DNA from: Mycoplasmataceae bacterium
GTDB taxonomy: Bacteria > Bacillota_I > Bacilli_A > Mycoplasmatales > Mycoplasmoidaceae
Direction of reading: 5' to 3'
Length of the DNA stretch: 50,691 bases
NCBI GenBank assembly: GCA_031260145.1
Contig: JAIRKL010000005.1
Span: 1-50,691 of the forward strand
The notes below the pieces were generated by a model. The model searched no databases, was not told where the DNA came from, and was given only the letters and a program-made list of their open reading frames with translations. The position numbers were made by a program, and so were the translations under genes. Below, piece by piece: positions 11,720 through 21,123 of the stretch (position 1 is its first letter; each line of letters opens with the position of its first letter).

Positions 11720-11735
11720 TTTTTTTTTTTTTTTT
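11720..11735 (-). repeat. Poly(A)16 tract in the leader of giant lipoprotein A
   Basis: Sixteen T on the plus strand, hence A16 in the transcript, flanked by AATTTC before and CAAACAAA after. It lies 36 nt after a TATAAT box and about 80 nt before the lipoprotein ATG. An ATG at 11745-11743 just before the tract is in frame with the lipoprotein but meets a TAA before reaching it. Confidence 0.9.
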
Positions 11736-11771
11736 GAAATTGCATTTTGCTATTTTTTATTTTTTATTTAT

Positions 11772-11777
11772 ATTATA
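11772..11777 (-). promoter_or_regulatory. -10 box upstream of poly(A) tract, lipoprotein A
   Basis: TATAAT on the minus strand, immediately after the stop codon of the upstream paralogue. A second candidate, GATAAT, lies at 11651-11656, close to the ATG. Confidence 0.5.
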
Positions 11778-11786
11778 AAAAAATAA

Positions 11787-14700
11787 TTAAGTAGCAGAAG
11801 AATTGTTTTTGTGTAAAACTAATGTTTCATTATTTATACTAGCCTTAAAATCATAAATAGTGTTATTTAAAATAACTGAAGGTATTTGAATGTTTGTTAT
11901 TACATCTCCTTCATTTCAATCTTGGAATCGAGGAGCATAAGAAATAGTGAATGTTAATTTTGTTTTAGAATTTGAATCAGTATATTCTAAAGCGCAAGAA
12001 TCAGTTCTTAGTATTTTTCCATTTTTAAGATATATCGCTGCTTGCATTTTGCTTATTTGTTCTTGCGTAAAATCAATTTTTTTATTTATAACTAATTCAA
12101 TTTTTGTTGTATCGGAAGAATTAGCAATGCCATCAACTGTTGAAGTAAATGCTAATATTTCATGAGGTAAACTTTTATGTAAATGAACTTGTTTTGAAAT
12201 AAATTTATAAACTACCCCATCAAAGGTAATATCAGCAATACTAATTTCAGCAGTATCACCTTCTCTTCATTCAGAAGGATTTAAAAGATTAACTTTCATA
12301 TTATTTCCAACAAAAGAAACATTAGGTGATACTGATATAGGACTATTGGAATTTGTTACATTTTTAACACTTATTTTTTCAGTAAATAAAGAAGGATAAT
12401 CAGTAAGGAAAGAAGCATCATGAAGAACTATTTCAATTGATGTTGTATCTGATATATTTTCATACCCATCTGTATAAGCGTCAAATCCAGTATTAACAGG
12501 TCCTCTATTTAATTTAATAAATTGAACAGAAGATTCAAAGCTAAATCATTCATGTGAATCATAATTTTGAATTTTATCAATAAAAAAGCTAAATAATTCA
12601 CCATCTTTGAAATATGTTTCTTCAGGAAGAGGAACTACTATTTTGGTTTTAGAAGTTTCACAAACATCAATGGTTTTAACATTGCCTAGGGTTAAAACTT
12701 CACTAGTTTTATAATTTTTCATTTTAATTTTTCCTTTTAACCCTTGTTTTAAAGCTTCATAAGAGAATTTAGTTGAATCAATATCGGCAATGATGGTTAA
12801 TTCTTTTGAAGATGTTGTTGCTGCTTCTCCGTCAACAGAATAAGAATATGAAATAGCAGTTGCATTTTTTGCTAATTTTAATACATTAGTAACTTTAATT
12901 TGTCATTCAACATCAGAGGCAGGAGTTTTGAAAGATTGAAAAGTAACAGAGATTTCATCCTCATTATTTCATTCAGAAGGATCAGTAAGTACAACTTCAA
13001 TTTCATTTCAAGAATTTTTGTCATTTCCATCTACTGAAAATTCCAAAGATTCAAAAGTATCTATTTGCATTATTTTAGCAGTTAAATCACAATTTTTTGT
13101 ATTATCATGAACTTTCATTTTACTTGTTAATGAATCAACCATTTTATTATTAAATCCAGGAATTAAGCCTTGTTTTGAAATAGAATCAAGTTTTATAGTG
13201 AATCGTGTAGTATCAGAAGAACCAGAAAGCCCATTATGTGATTTTATTATTCCGCCAACCATAGTAACATGAGTTTTAGCAAGTGTTACACTTACTGAAT
13301 TATTGAATGTATATAAAACACCATTAACTTTGACATTTGGCACAATAACATTAAATACCTCATTATTTGAAAAATCAGTATCTTTGATATTTCCGCAGAA
13401 AACAAGACTAGATTCTCTTTTTATACATTGAGTTAACTCAATTTTTAAATCTTTTTTGGTGGTTTGAGAAACAAATCTGATTTTTGGGAAATCTAAATCA
13501 GTATCAGCTAAGAAACTAGTGTCACTAATAGTTATTTCAAAATAATCAGAAACTTCTGTATATTCATTTGTTGTAACATTTGCACTAAAAGTTAAATTTG
13601 TTGCTTGTTTATGTAAGTAAGTGATCACAGGATTAAAAGAATAAATAGCTTCACTAACTAAAAAGGAATCAATTTGAACTTCAACAGCTTCGCCTTCTAA
13701 TCATTGAGAAGAATCAGATAAAGATAACGAAATGATTTTATTATCTGTAACAGAAGAAATTGTAAAGGTAATTAAAGCATTATCTCGGACTCTTCTAACC
13801 TTAATTTTATGTTCAAAAGTAGTAGTTGAAATTGTTTCAATAGCGGTTGATAGAGTTATTGTTAAAGAAGTATCAGTGGTTGTGTTTGTAACGCCATCAC
13901 CTAATGCAGTAAATTCAATTGTATTATTATGATTTAAAGTTACAGAAGAAGAAGAAAAAGTAAATACTTCTTGTCCTTTTTCTATATTAGCAATTGCAAC
14001 AGTTGCAGTATTTCCTTGATTTCATTCATTAGGATTTTGTAAATATAAGGTAAGTACTCCTGAAACACCATCAAACACAGTTTTCGATTCATTGATTGTT
14101 AAAGGTTTAGAAGTGGTTGTGTTTGTAACAGTTACTTTACCATCAAAATCATCTTTAAAAAATTCTGTAAGTTGGTTAGCATAATTTGTTAATTGTATTT
14201 TTATATAAGAAGAGTTTAATAATCCTTCAGTGCCATCGGTGCTTAATGTAAAAGCAATAGAAGTGGCAAGATTATGTAATAATATAGGTGTTTCAGAATT
14301 AAAAGTGAATGAATAAGTGGTATAGTTGATAGTTACATTATCTATTTCAATATCAACCATATCGCCTTCTTCTCATTCAATTGTTTTTGAAAGTGGTACA
14401 ACAATATTGCTGGAAGATAAAGAAATGGTACCTAATGTTAAGTAGTTTTTTGTTCTTTTATTTAAAACCTTGATTTTTCCATCAAAAGGATCTTTTGAAG
14501 TTGGAGTTAAGGAAGTGAATGAAAGAGTTAAGGAAGAAGTTGCAGTGGTATTTGAAACACCATCAGCACTTGCAGAGAAACTAATATTTGTGGGAATTTT
14601 GTGCAATATTGTGCTTTGTTGAGGAAGTGTATATTCAACATTATTAACAATAAAATTAGTAAAAGATAAAGTAAGAGTCTCACCTTCTTCTCAGTTTCAA

Positions 14701-15680
14701 GTAGTTTGATTAATTTGAATAACTATTTCATTATCTGTTACTTTTTGGAAAGTATAAGATGGAGTTGGTGCTTCACCTACATTTAATACAGCTGCAACAG
14801 CAGTATGTTTAGTTAAAGATAAAGAGATTTTTTCTTTTAAAATGGAAGAGGTTAAACCTTTAATAGGATTTAATAATTTAATTGTTACCAATGAACTTGT
14901 TTTTTGATCCTTAATTCCATCATTTTCCACAATTGTAGGAATGAACACTGGTGCTTTGTAAAAATTTAAAGAAGAAGAAGAAGAAAAAGTGTATTTTTGT
15001 CCATTTTTATATATTGTATCTATACTTACAGTAACTGAATCATTATTTTTTCAATAAGGTGTTTCAACGCCACTTGACACAGGAATATCTATTACTTTTG
15101 AATTCACATAATTCGTTACTTTTAATTGATTAAAATCAAAAGGAATTTCATGACTTGATGTTGAATTATAAATATGAATTTTGCCAATAAAATCTTGTTT
15201 TTCAAGTTCGGCAAGAGTAGAACTAAGAGTTAATGCAACCAAAGAAGTATCAGTAGAACCCGAAGTTCCAACAGAAGTTGCCGTAAAAGAAGCAGAAACT
15301 GGAGCTTTATGTAAAATAGCAGAAGAAAAACTAAATCGATAAAAGTTATTATTTATTTTTAAATCTTTAATAGCGATATATGCACAATCTCCTTCTTTTC
15401 ATAAACTTGATTGGTCATTTGTTATTGAAATCGTGAAAGCAGAGTTCGAAATAGAAATTAAGGATATCGCAATAGGGTGGTTATTAATAGTTAAAGAAAC
15501 ATTAGATGTTGTAAGATTTGAAGAAGTTAATGAATCAATATCATATGGTAAAGTACAAGTAATGGAAGTTGTGGTAGTCGTATAAGAAGAACCGTCTGAA
15601 ACAACTGTTGTTACATTAACATCATTGTAATTCACGGTATTAAAAAAAGCAGCAACTTGTGTTAATAAAGTGTGCAATTC
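11787..15680 (-). repeat. Array of about eleven Ig-like protein repeats in paralogue B
   Basis: Repeat starts are recognisable as LHKAPV, FYKAPV, LHKIPT, LHNLAT, LNHNNT, LHKQAT, LAKTHV, LAKNAT, FIKLNR and LHKSLP, after a first unit that begins near 15660. The units are diverged in DNA. Confidence 0.75.
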
Positions 15681-17369
15681 GATTCAATATTGAGATGTAA
15701 TTTCATCTTGTACAGCAGATATTTGAGTTAATGGTGCATCTTGCTTAATTAAGTTAGCTAAATTTTGAACAGTTGATTTTTCATTAATATATTCTGGGAC
15801 AAGATTATTGATAGTTCATTCTAAATTCACAAAACCTTGTGGTAATTCTTGAAGCAAATCAATAAGTTTTGCGTTTTTATCAATTCCTGATTTTTGTTCA
15901 ATTAACGAAATGATATCAAAGGATATGAATTTTGCATATGCTGCTTGTAAATTTTTTCAATCTTGAATGTTACCTTTTGCATTTCTTAATTTAGGGTTCA
16001 TATCAGTTTGATCTTCTTTGTTTAAGAATGTTTGAGAGAATGTTGAAGAATATGTTAATGATGATTGCGTTACTTGATTAAAATAATAAAGAAATTCATC
16101 AGAAGCAAAATTGGTAGCATTAGGATGATGTGAAGAAGTTAATAAATCAGAAATAGCGAATGAATCTTTATCAACAGTATTTACAAGGTAAGGTAATGTG
16201 TCATCAAACATATCATTAATAACATCACTTTTAATTTCAAAAATATCATATTGATTCTTAAAATTTAATAATGCGTCAACAAGTGCATTTCATTTTTTTG
16301 TTGGAGTCTTTCTTAAATTTAAAGAATTTGTTTGAAAAGTAGAAGAAAAATTAACAAGAGTAATATTTTCAATTGAACCAATAGAGTTTTGGATATCGAA
16401 AAGTGCATTATAAAGGTTTGAAACAACATTTTCATTATTATTAAGTGATGCATCTTTAAAAGTTGAAGTTGAATATTTAGAAGAACCGATAGTGTAAGAA
16501 AGTGAAGAAGCATGAGAAAAACTAATTCAATTTTCTTGAAGTAAGTTAATTAATGTCGCATAGTCAATAGCGAATTCAAGAAGTTCATTTGATTTATTAG
16601 AAGAAATAATTGTGGAATTTTCATAGAAATTAACATTGTATAGTATTAATGCAAGTTCTTTCAATGTGGTATCATTATTTATTGAAGCTACAAAGGAAGT
16701 ATTAAAGGCTACACCATTTATTAAAGAAGAAAAATCAGTGCTAAGTTTAGAAGCAAGTTTTTCTTGAATGAAATCAAAATCAGTATCATTAACCTTTAAG
16801 GAACCATATTCACTTGCGCTTGCTAAATTAAGAGTTGAGTTATAAAGACCTTTTAATATTACTCGTGCATCAACAGATTGAACATTTATTATTTTCTTTC
16901 CTAATTCAGAAACTCTTTTTAAAAGTTCATTTCATTTTAAATCATTTTCTTTAGGAAGTTTTTTACTTGTTCTTAAAGCGCCATTAGTGGATGCTAAATC
17001 AACAAGTTCAGTAAGAGTGGAAGTAGTTGTTAAAGAACCTGTTAAACCAATTCCAGACATATTCGTGATATATTCAAGAAGACTTTGCAAAGTTCCTTTT
17101 TCACTAGCACTATTAATATCTTCATTAAGAATAAAAGCAGCAAAATAATCAAGTTGGAATGAAGAACAAAGTTTATATGCAAGTGTTTGTTTTAATGAAG
17201 AAATAGCATCAATAGCACTTTGTTTATTATTATTATTTTGTGATTTATTACAGGAAGTAAGAGCTAATGTTGTTGATAAAGCACCAAAAACTAATAATGG
17301 AGCTAATGATATTTTGAAAAATTTAAGTAAGTTTATCTTAGAAGTTTTCGTTTCAGAATTTATTGACAT
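11787..17369 (-). CDS. Giant Ig-like-repeat surface lipoprotein (1860 aa), paralogue B
   Basis: A continuous UGA-Trp frame. The lipobox ALTSC puts the lipidated Cys at residue 40. The domain order matches the 1700-aa neighbour: an N-terminal region of about 560 residues, then about eleven Ig-like repeats (LHK..T / DG..N...TS / W.EGD / Y.F). Shared phrases such as LRTSKKLPKENDLK, AFGALST/VFGALST and ELEKQDF.GKIH show they arose by tandem gene duplication. The stop is 147 bases before the start of paralogue A, so co-transcription is possible, but each gene has its own TATAAT and A16 tract. The A16 here ends two bases before the ATG, between GAAAGGA and the start, so its length should affect translation. 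The extracellular role is likely adhesion or antigenic masking. Confidence 0.85.
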
Positions 17370-17371
17370 TG

Positions 17372-17387
17372 TTTTTTTTTTTTTTTT
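17372..17387 (-). repeat. Poly(A)16 tract next to the start of giant lipoprotein B
   Basis: A16 in the transcript between GGAATGC and CAATG. It is 38 nt downstream of a TATAAT box and 2 nt upstream of the ATG at 17369. It separates the only good SD-like element (GAAAGGA, 17392-17398) from the start codon by more than 20 nt. Confidence 0.9.
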
Positions 17388-17425
17388 GCATTCCTTTCAA
17401 AAACATTTAGTATTATTCTAATGTA

Positions 17426-17431
17426 ATTATA
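17426..17431 (-). promoter_or_regulatory. -10 box for giant lipoprotein B
   Basis: TATAAT on the minus strand, preceded by TG (extended -10). The inferred transcript start near 17419 places the poly(A) tract about 30 nt into the mRNA. Confidence 0.55.
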
Positions 17432-17534
17432 CACTAAAAATAAAATTAAAGGTTAGAATGATATTGTTTTATTTTTGTTTTCGTATTTATATTTGTAAAC
17501 AAATTATTTTAATAATTTAAATACTAGTTTTTTA

Positions 17535-17790
17535 AAAAAATGCCATTTTTATATTCTTGGTGATACCAATTTAGAAGAAGAAAGAGTTTTTTTAATGAAA
17601 ATTGTCTCCGAGAAAAAAATATAGTGTAGCGCATCAGTCCTATGTTCAATAAAAAAGTATCAGCGTTATTTAATGTTTTTATTATTGTTGTAGTATTTTC
17701 ACCTTCATAAACTCGTCAGTTGCAATTATTCCACTAATGGTTATAGTTTTATCTTTGATTTTATAATCTTTAATTTTCTAATTTTTTTTA
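17535..17790 (-). pseudogene. Possible relic of a surface-protein gene
   Basis: In the roughly 460-bp gap between two lipoprotein genes, the minus strand reads KIKDYKIKDKTITISGIIAT in one frame (from about 17778) and then WRVYEGENTTTIIKTLNNAD in the next. The join reads like one Ig-like/LRR-type module split by a frameshift. There is no start codon, signal peptide or intact end. The rest of 17440-17894 shows nothing. This is an inference from amino-acid texture only. Confidence 0.35.
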
Positions 17791-17894
17791 TTTTATTATT
17801 AATTAAATTTATTAATTCAAGGACAAATTAAACGATTATTCAAAATAAATTTGGAGATGTTATTCAAAAAACTACAATAATTTTTTAAAAAAAT

Positions 17895-19628
17895 TTAAGT
17901 TGTTGAAATTATTTCGTTATTACAATATGTTTTATTATTAATTGTGTACCTTATACTGCCTTTTGGAATAGTGATAGTTTGCCTGTTATCATAAGATGAA
18001 AATTGATAAATTAACCTTCCGTCATGAACATAAAAATTACTTTCTGGATATAAAATATTAGAAAAAAACAAAGTTCCTTCAGAAAGAATACCCGTAGAAA
18101 TAATTAATTCATATATTCTTTCCTCTTGAGGTTCTTCAAAATCATTTAAATTAGTTCTTGCATTTCTATAAGCATCATAACTTCTTATGGTTACACTAAT
18201 TTCATTTGTTGGAAATAAAATATCAGTTGTTGAATCAAATGCAATTTCGTTAATTACACAATTATCGTTGCAAATGTAAGCAGTAGTTAATTTTGGACAG
18301 GCATAAAAAGCACATTCATTAATCAATTCAACACTTTCTGGAATAATAATTTCTCCTGTTAAATTACCACATTCAGAAAATGCAACACTTCCAATAATCT
18401 TTAAACTTTGAGGAAGATTTAATGCTGTTAAATTTTGGTTATAATGAAAAGCTCCTTCTTCTATTTCTTCTAGTGAATTACCAAAGGTAATTGAACTAAG
18501 TCAAGTATTTTCAAAAGCAAAATCTTTGATTTTTTTTAAAGAATTAGGCAATATTAAAGTACCTTCCATTTCTATGCCAGTATAAGCATAAGAATTAATT
18601 TGTTCTACAGGTAAAACAAGATATGTATAATCATCCGTATCATTTTCTCTTAAAAACCTTATATAATCGGGAATTATGAGAATTTTTGCTTCTGGAATGT
18701 AATCGTAGAGGTCATTCATTATATTTACACCATCAATAAAACCATCATTATCATAATCAATTTGATTTGTAAAAGAATTTGAATTTCGTATATTCTTTCC
18801 CTCAAGGTTTTTATGTAAAATACATTGATTAAATTTCAATGGTTCAAGTTCATACGGTTCTTCACTAATAATTTCCTCAAAACTAATTAACGTTCCTTCT
18901 TCTCATTTACCTTCAATATTCAGCACATATTCATGACTATTTTCAGAGTGTTCGATATTATTAATAGTAATATTTAAAGCAATATTTTCACAGTTTATAA
19001 AAACAAAATCTTCTTCATTAAGTTCTTTTGTTCAATTTTCTGGTGTTGTAACACATAATTGTGTTGTTGTAATAGTTTCAACCAAACCATTGGAAGTAAT
19101 TTCGCTTACTACTTCGAAAGAATCTGGGTTTATTTCACTAATCGTATATGAACAACCCTTAACTTTATACAAAATACCATCTTGTTTAATTTCGAAGTCT
19201 TTTAGTGTTATTGTACTGCCAATAGAAAATTCTGATTCAATAATGAATTTGAATTCATTTCTATCAGAATCTCAATAATAATCAAAATTTGATAATAAAT
19301 ATTTTTTGTCGTAATCAAATTTATCTTCAAAAAATTCCTTTGTTAAATTTAGGAAGATTTCATTAGTTTGGTTTTTAAATTTGAGAAAAAGAAAAAGGAT
19401 TTGTTTACCTTCTTCAAGTTCAGTACATGTATAATCATTTATTGGCTCTAATTCAAGATTAATGGTTTTTTCATTATTTTGTTTACAAGAAGTTAATGAA
19501 ATTAATGGGACGAAGGTAATGATTCCGAATAATGGAATAGTAGTGAACAAAAAGAATTTAAAGATTTTTGTCTTTTTCATTAAAAGCGATGTGTTTTGCT
19601 TTGTTTTTTTTTTTTTTTTGAATTCCAT
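17895..19628 (-). CDS. Surface lipoprotein with an Ig-like module and BspA-type leucine-rich repeats
   Basis: A 577-aa protein if started at ATG 19628; an internal ATG at 19580 would give a more typical KKTKIFKFF signal start. Lipobox SLTSC has the Cys at residue 48 from the first Met. Residues of about 60-250 hold Ig-like modules like those of the two giant neighbours (TSNG...TTTQL, GKWEEGTLISF). A D-Y-D-N-D-G-F-I-D loop near 18758-18732 precedes LRR_5/BspA repeats with LILPNSLKKIKDFAFENT, SITFGNSLEEIEEGAF and LPQSLKIIGSVAFSECGN. BspA-type repeats are common in surface proteins of host-associated bacteria and protists. A poly(A)16 tract encodes K4-K8 at the very N-terminus, so slippage would shift the first ATG out of frame. 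Confidence 0.82.
19604..19619 (-). repeat. Poly(A)16 tract at the start of the LRR lipoprotein
   Basis: A16 in the transcript between ATGGAATTC and CAAAGC, inside the first codons. With A16 the ATG at 19628 is in frame; any change other than a multiple of three breaks it, leaving the internal ATG at 19580. A TATAAT lies 46 nt upstream. Confidence 0.9.
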
Positions 19629-19665
19629 TTTACTTTAAAATTGTTTCATTATTAATTTGGTTGTT

Positions 19666-19671
19666 ATTATA
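19666..19671 (-). promoter_or_regulatory. -10 box for the LRR lipoprotein
   Basis: TATAAT on the minus strand, 37 nt before the ATG at 19628. Confidence 0.5.
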
Positions 19672-19777
19672 AAAATTTTAAGTTATTTTAACAAATAATG
19701 TTTATAAATATAAGAAAAAAGGAACCAACAAAAATATTTTTTATGAGTTAAACAAAACTAAAAACTTGTGGAATGAA

Positions 19778-20245
19778 TTATTTTTCTACAACAGAATACT
19801 CAGAATAATAATTCTTTTTCTTAAGTTCAGAAATTACCAATCTTCTATCAGGAATTAAATCTTCTGGCAAATTATTAATATCAAATCATTTAAGATCACT
19901 ACATTTATCAGGTTCGCCTATTGTAGGAGTTCCTTCTCATTTTTCACAAATAAAAGAAAAATTAAAATACCCATGATGATCTCCACCAACTTCTTTAAAT
20001 ATTACATGAACAAATTTAAGATCTTTTTTATCAATTTTAACAAGAATTTCTTCAAAAGCTTCATGTATTCCTGCATCAGCTGGACCTTCTCCATGGTCTA
20101 TGTGTCCAGAAGCACTAGATTCTCATTTTTTATCAAATATTCCGCCTTTCCTTTGTTGTAAAAGTACTTCGGTAACACCATTATTTTTTCTCATTAGATA
20201 CAATTGGGTGCCAGCAATATATCGTGAATAATTCTTATCAGACAT
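19778..20245 (-). CDS. Nudix hydrolase
   Basis: A 155-aa protein of Nudix size. The Nudix box lies near residues 47-71: GHIDHGEGPADAGIHEAFEE matches G-x5-E-x7-R-E-x2-E-E except that Arg is His and the Gly after EE is missing. The metal-binding Glu residues (E..EE) are kept. The N-terminus, YLMRKNNGVTEVLLQQRKGG, and the late W.FD.NNLPEDL resemble the IDI-like/MutT-like Nudix group that acts on nucleoside diphosphate derivatives. The substrate cannot be predicted. It is divergent from the delta-prime-like gene, with 32 bases between the starts and facing TATAAT boxes. Confidence 0.78.
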
Positions 20246-20247
20246 TT

Positions 20248-20273
20248 TATAATTAGCTTGTATTAATATTATA
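20248..20273. promoter_or_regulatory. Crossed divergent promoter pair between Nudix and delta-prime genes
   Basis: TATAAT on the plus strand at 20248-20253 and on the minus strand at 20268-20273, facing each other. The inferred transcript starts nearly coincide (about 20260), so the two RNA polymerases would compete and the -35 regions would fall inside the opposite genes. Confidence 0.45.
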
Positions 20274-20277
20274 TACG

Positions 20278-21078
20278 ATGAATGACATTTTGGGTATTCC
20301 TAATAAAATAAATAATATTTTATTAAATATTGTAGAATTGACTGATGTTGATGAATTTTTAAAAGAATATGTGAATGGTATTATTTTAAATAAAAAAAAT
20401 ATTCATTACAATGTCAACAATAATATTTTGAAAAACGCAAAAATGTTAGACTGTAAAAAGCAAAAAATCAAAAGAGAAGATATCATTAAACTCATTGCTT
20501 CTTTTTCATATTCATCGTTAAATAGTGAAAATATAAAGATTTGTATTATTAAAAATATTGAATATGCGACAATAGAAGTTATCAACTCATTACTAAAATT
20601 CATTGAGGAAGAAAATAATAATGAATATAAAATTTTTACAACACAAAATCTTAAACAAGTCTACCCGACATTATTGAGCAGACTTCCTTTTTTTAATGTT
20701 TCTTTTAAAGAAAAAACTCTTATACTATTAGAAGAAATTTTGATACAAGAAGGTTTAAAGGTTTTTTTTTTAAACAATAAGGAAGTTATTTTATCCTTGT
20801 ATAAGGATTTAGATGAATTGAAACAAGATATTAAAAATGGAATCATCGTTAAAATAATTGATTTTTGTGAAAGTTTATTATCCCGTGCTTCCAAAAGCTC
20901 CTTAGTTTTAAAAGTTAATAAATTTACAACCTTTAATTATGAGGAAATAAAAATAATTTGTATGGTTCTTTTTTACAAAACTAATAAAGAAAAACTCATA
21001 GATATCATTGAGAATATTAATTTGAATATTAATAAATATTTATTATTTAATGAAATTTGTGAAATATTAAAAAATTAA
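20278..21078 (+). CDS. holB: DNA polymerase III delta-prime-like clamp-loader subunit
   Basis: A 266-aa protein. ICIIKNIEYATIEVINSLLK and FIEEENNNEYKIFTTQNLKQ, then VYPTLLSRLPFFNV, match the delta-prime/gamma AAA+ signature (I.....M...A.NALLK.LEEP....I..T......PTI.SRC). The N-terminal P-loop is missing, as is common for non-hydrolysing delta-prime subunits in mollicutes, and the zinc module is absent. It would load the beta clamp with delta and tau/gamma. A run of ten T near 20763-20772 encodes VFF. Confidence 0.75.
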   Translation: MNDILGIPNKINNILLNIVELTDVDEFLKEYVNGIILNKKNIHYNVNNNILKNAKMLDCKKQKIKREDIIKLIASFSYSSLNSENIKICIIKNIEYATIEVINSLLKFIEEENNNEYKIFTTQNLKQVYPTLLSRLPFFNVSFKEKTLILLEEILIQEGLKVFFLNNKEVILSLYKDLDELKQDIKNGIIVKIIDFCESLLSRASKSSLVLKVNKFTTFNYEEIKIICMVLFYKTNKEKLIDIIENINLNINKYLLFNEICEILKN

Positions 21079-21123
21079 TTAAGAATAATAGAATAAAAGC
21101 AAGTTAAAAGTTGAATTGACGAA

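Noticed and set aside
16319-16513. Leucine-rich 64-residue ORF inside giant lipoprotein B
   Set aside because: Wrong frame relative to the lipoprotein; a composition artefact.
6538-17369. Many separate short genes on the minus strand across the surface block
   Set aside because: All share one of two frames and are broken only at TGA, which this organism reads as Trp; repeats run across the breaks. They are two giant genes.
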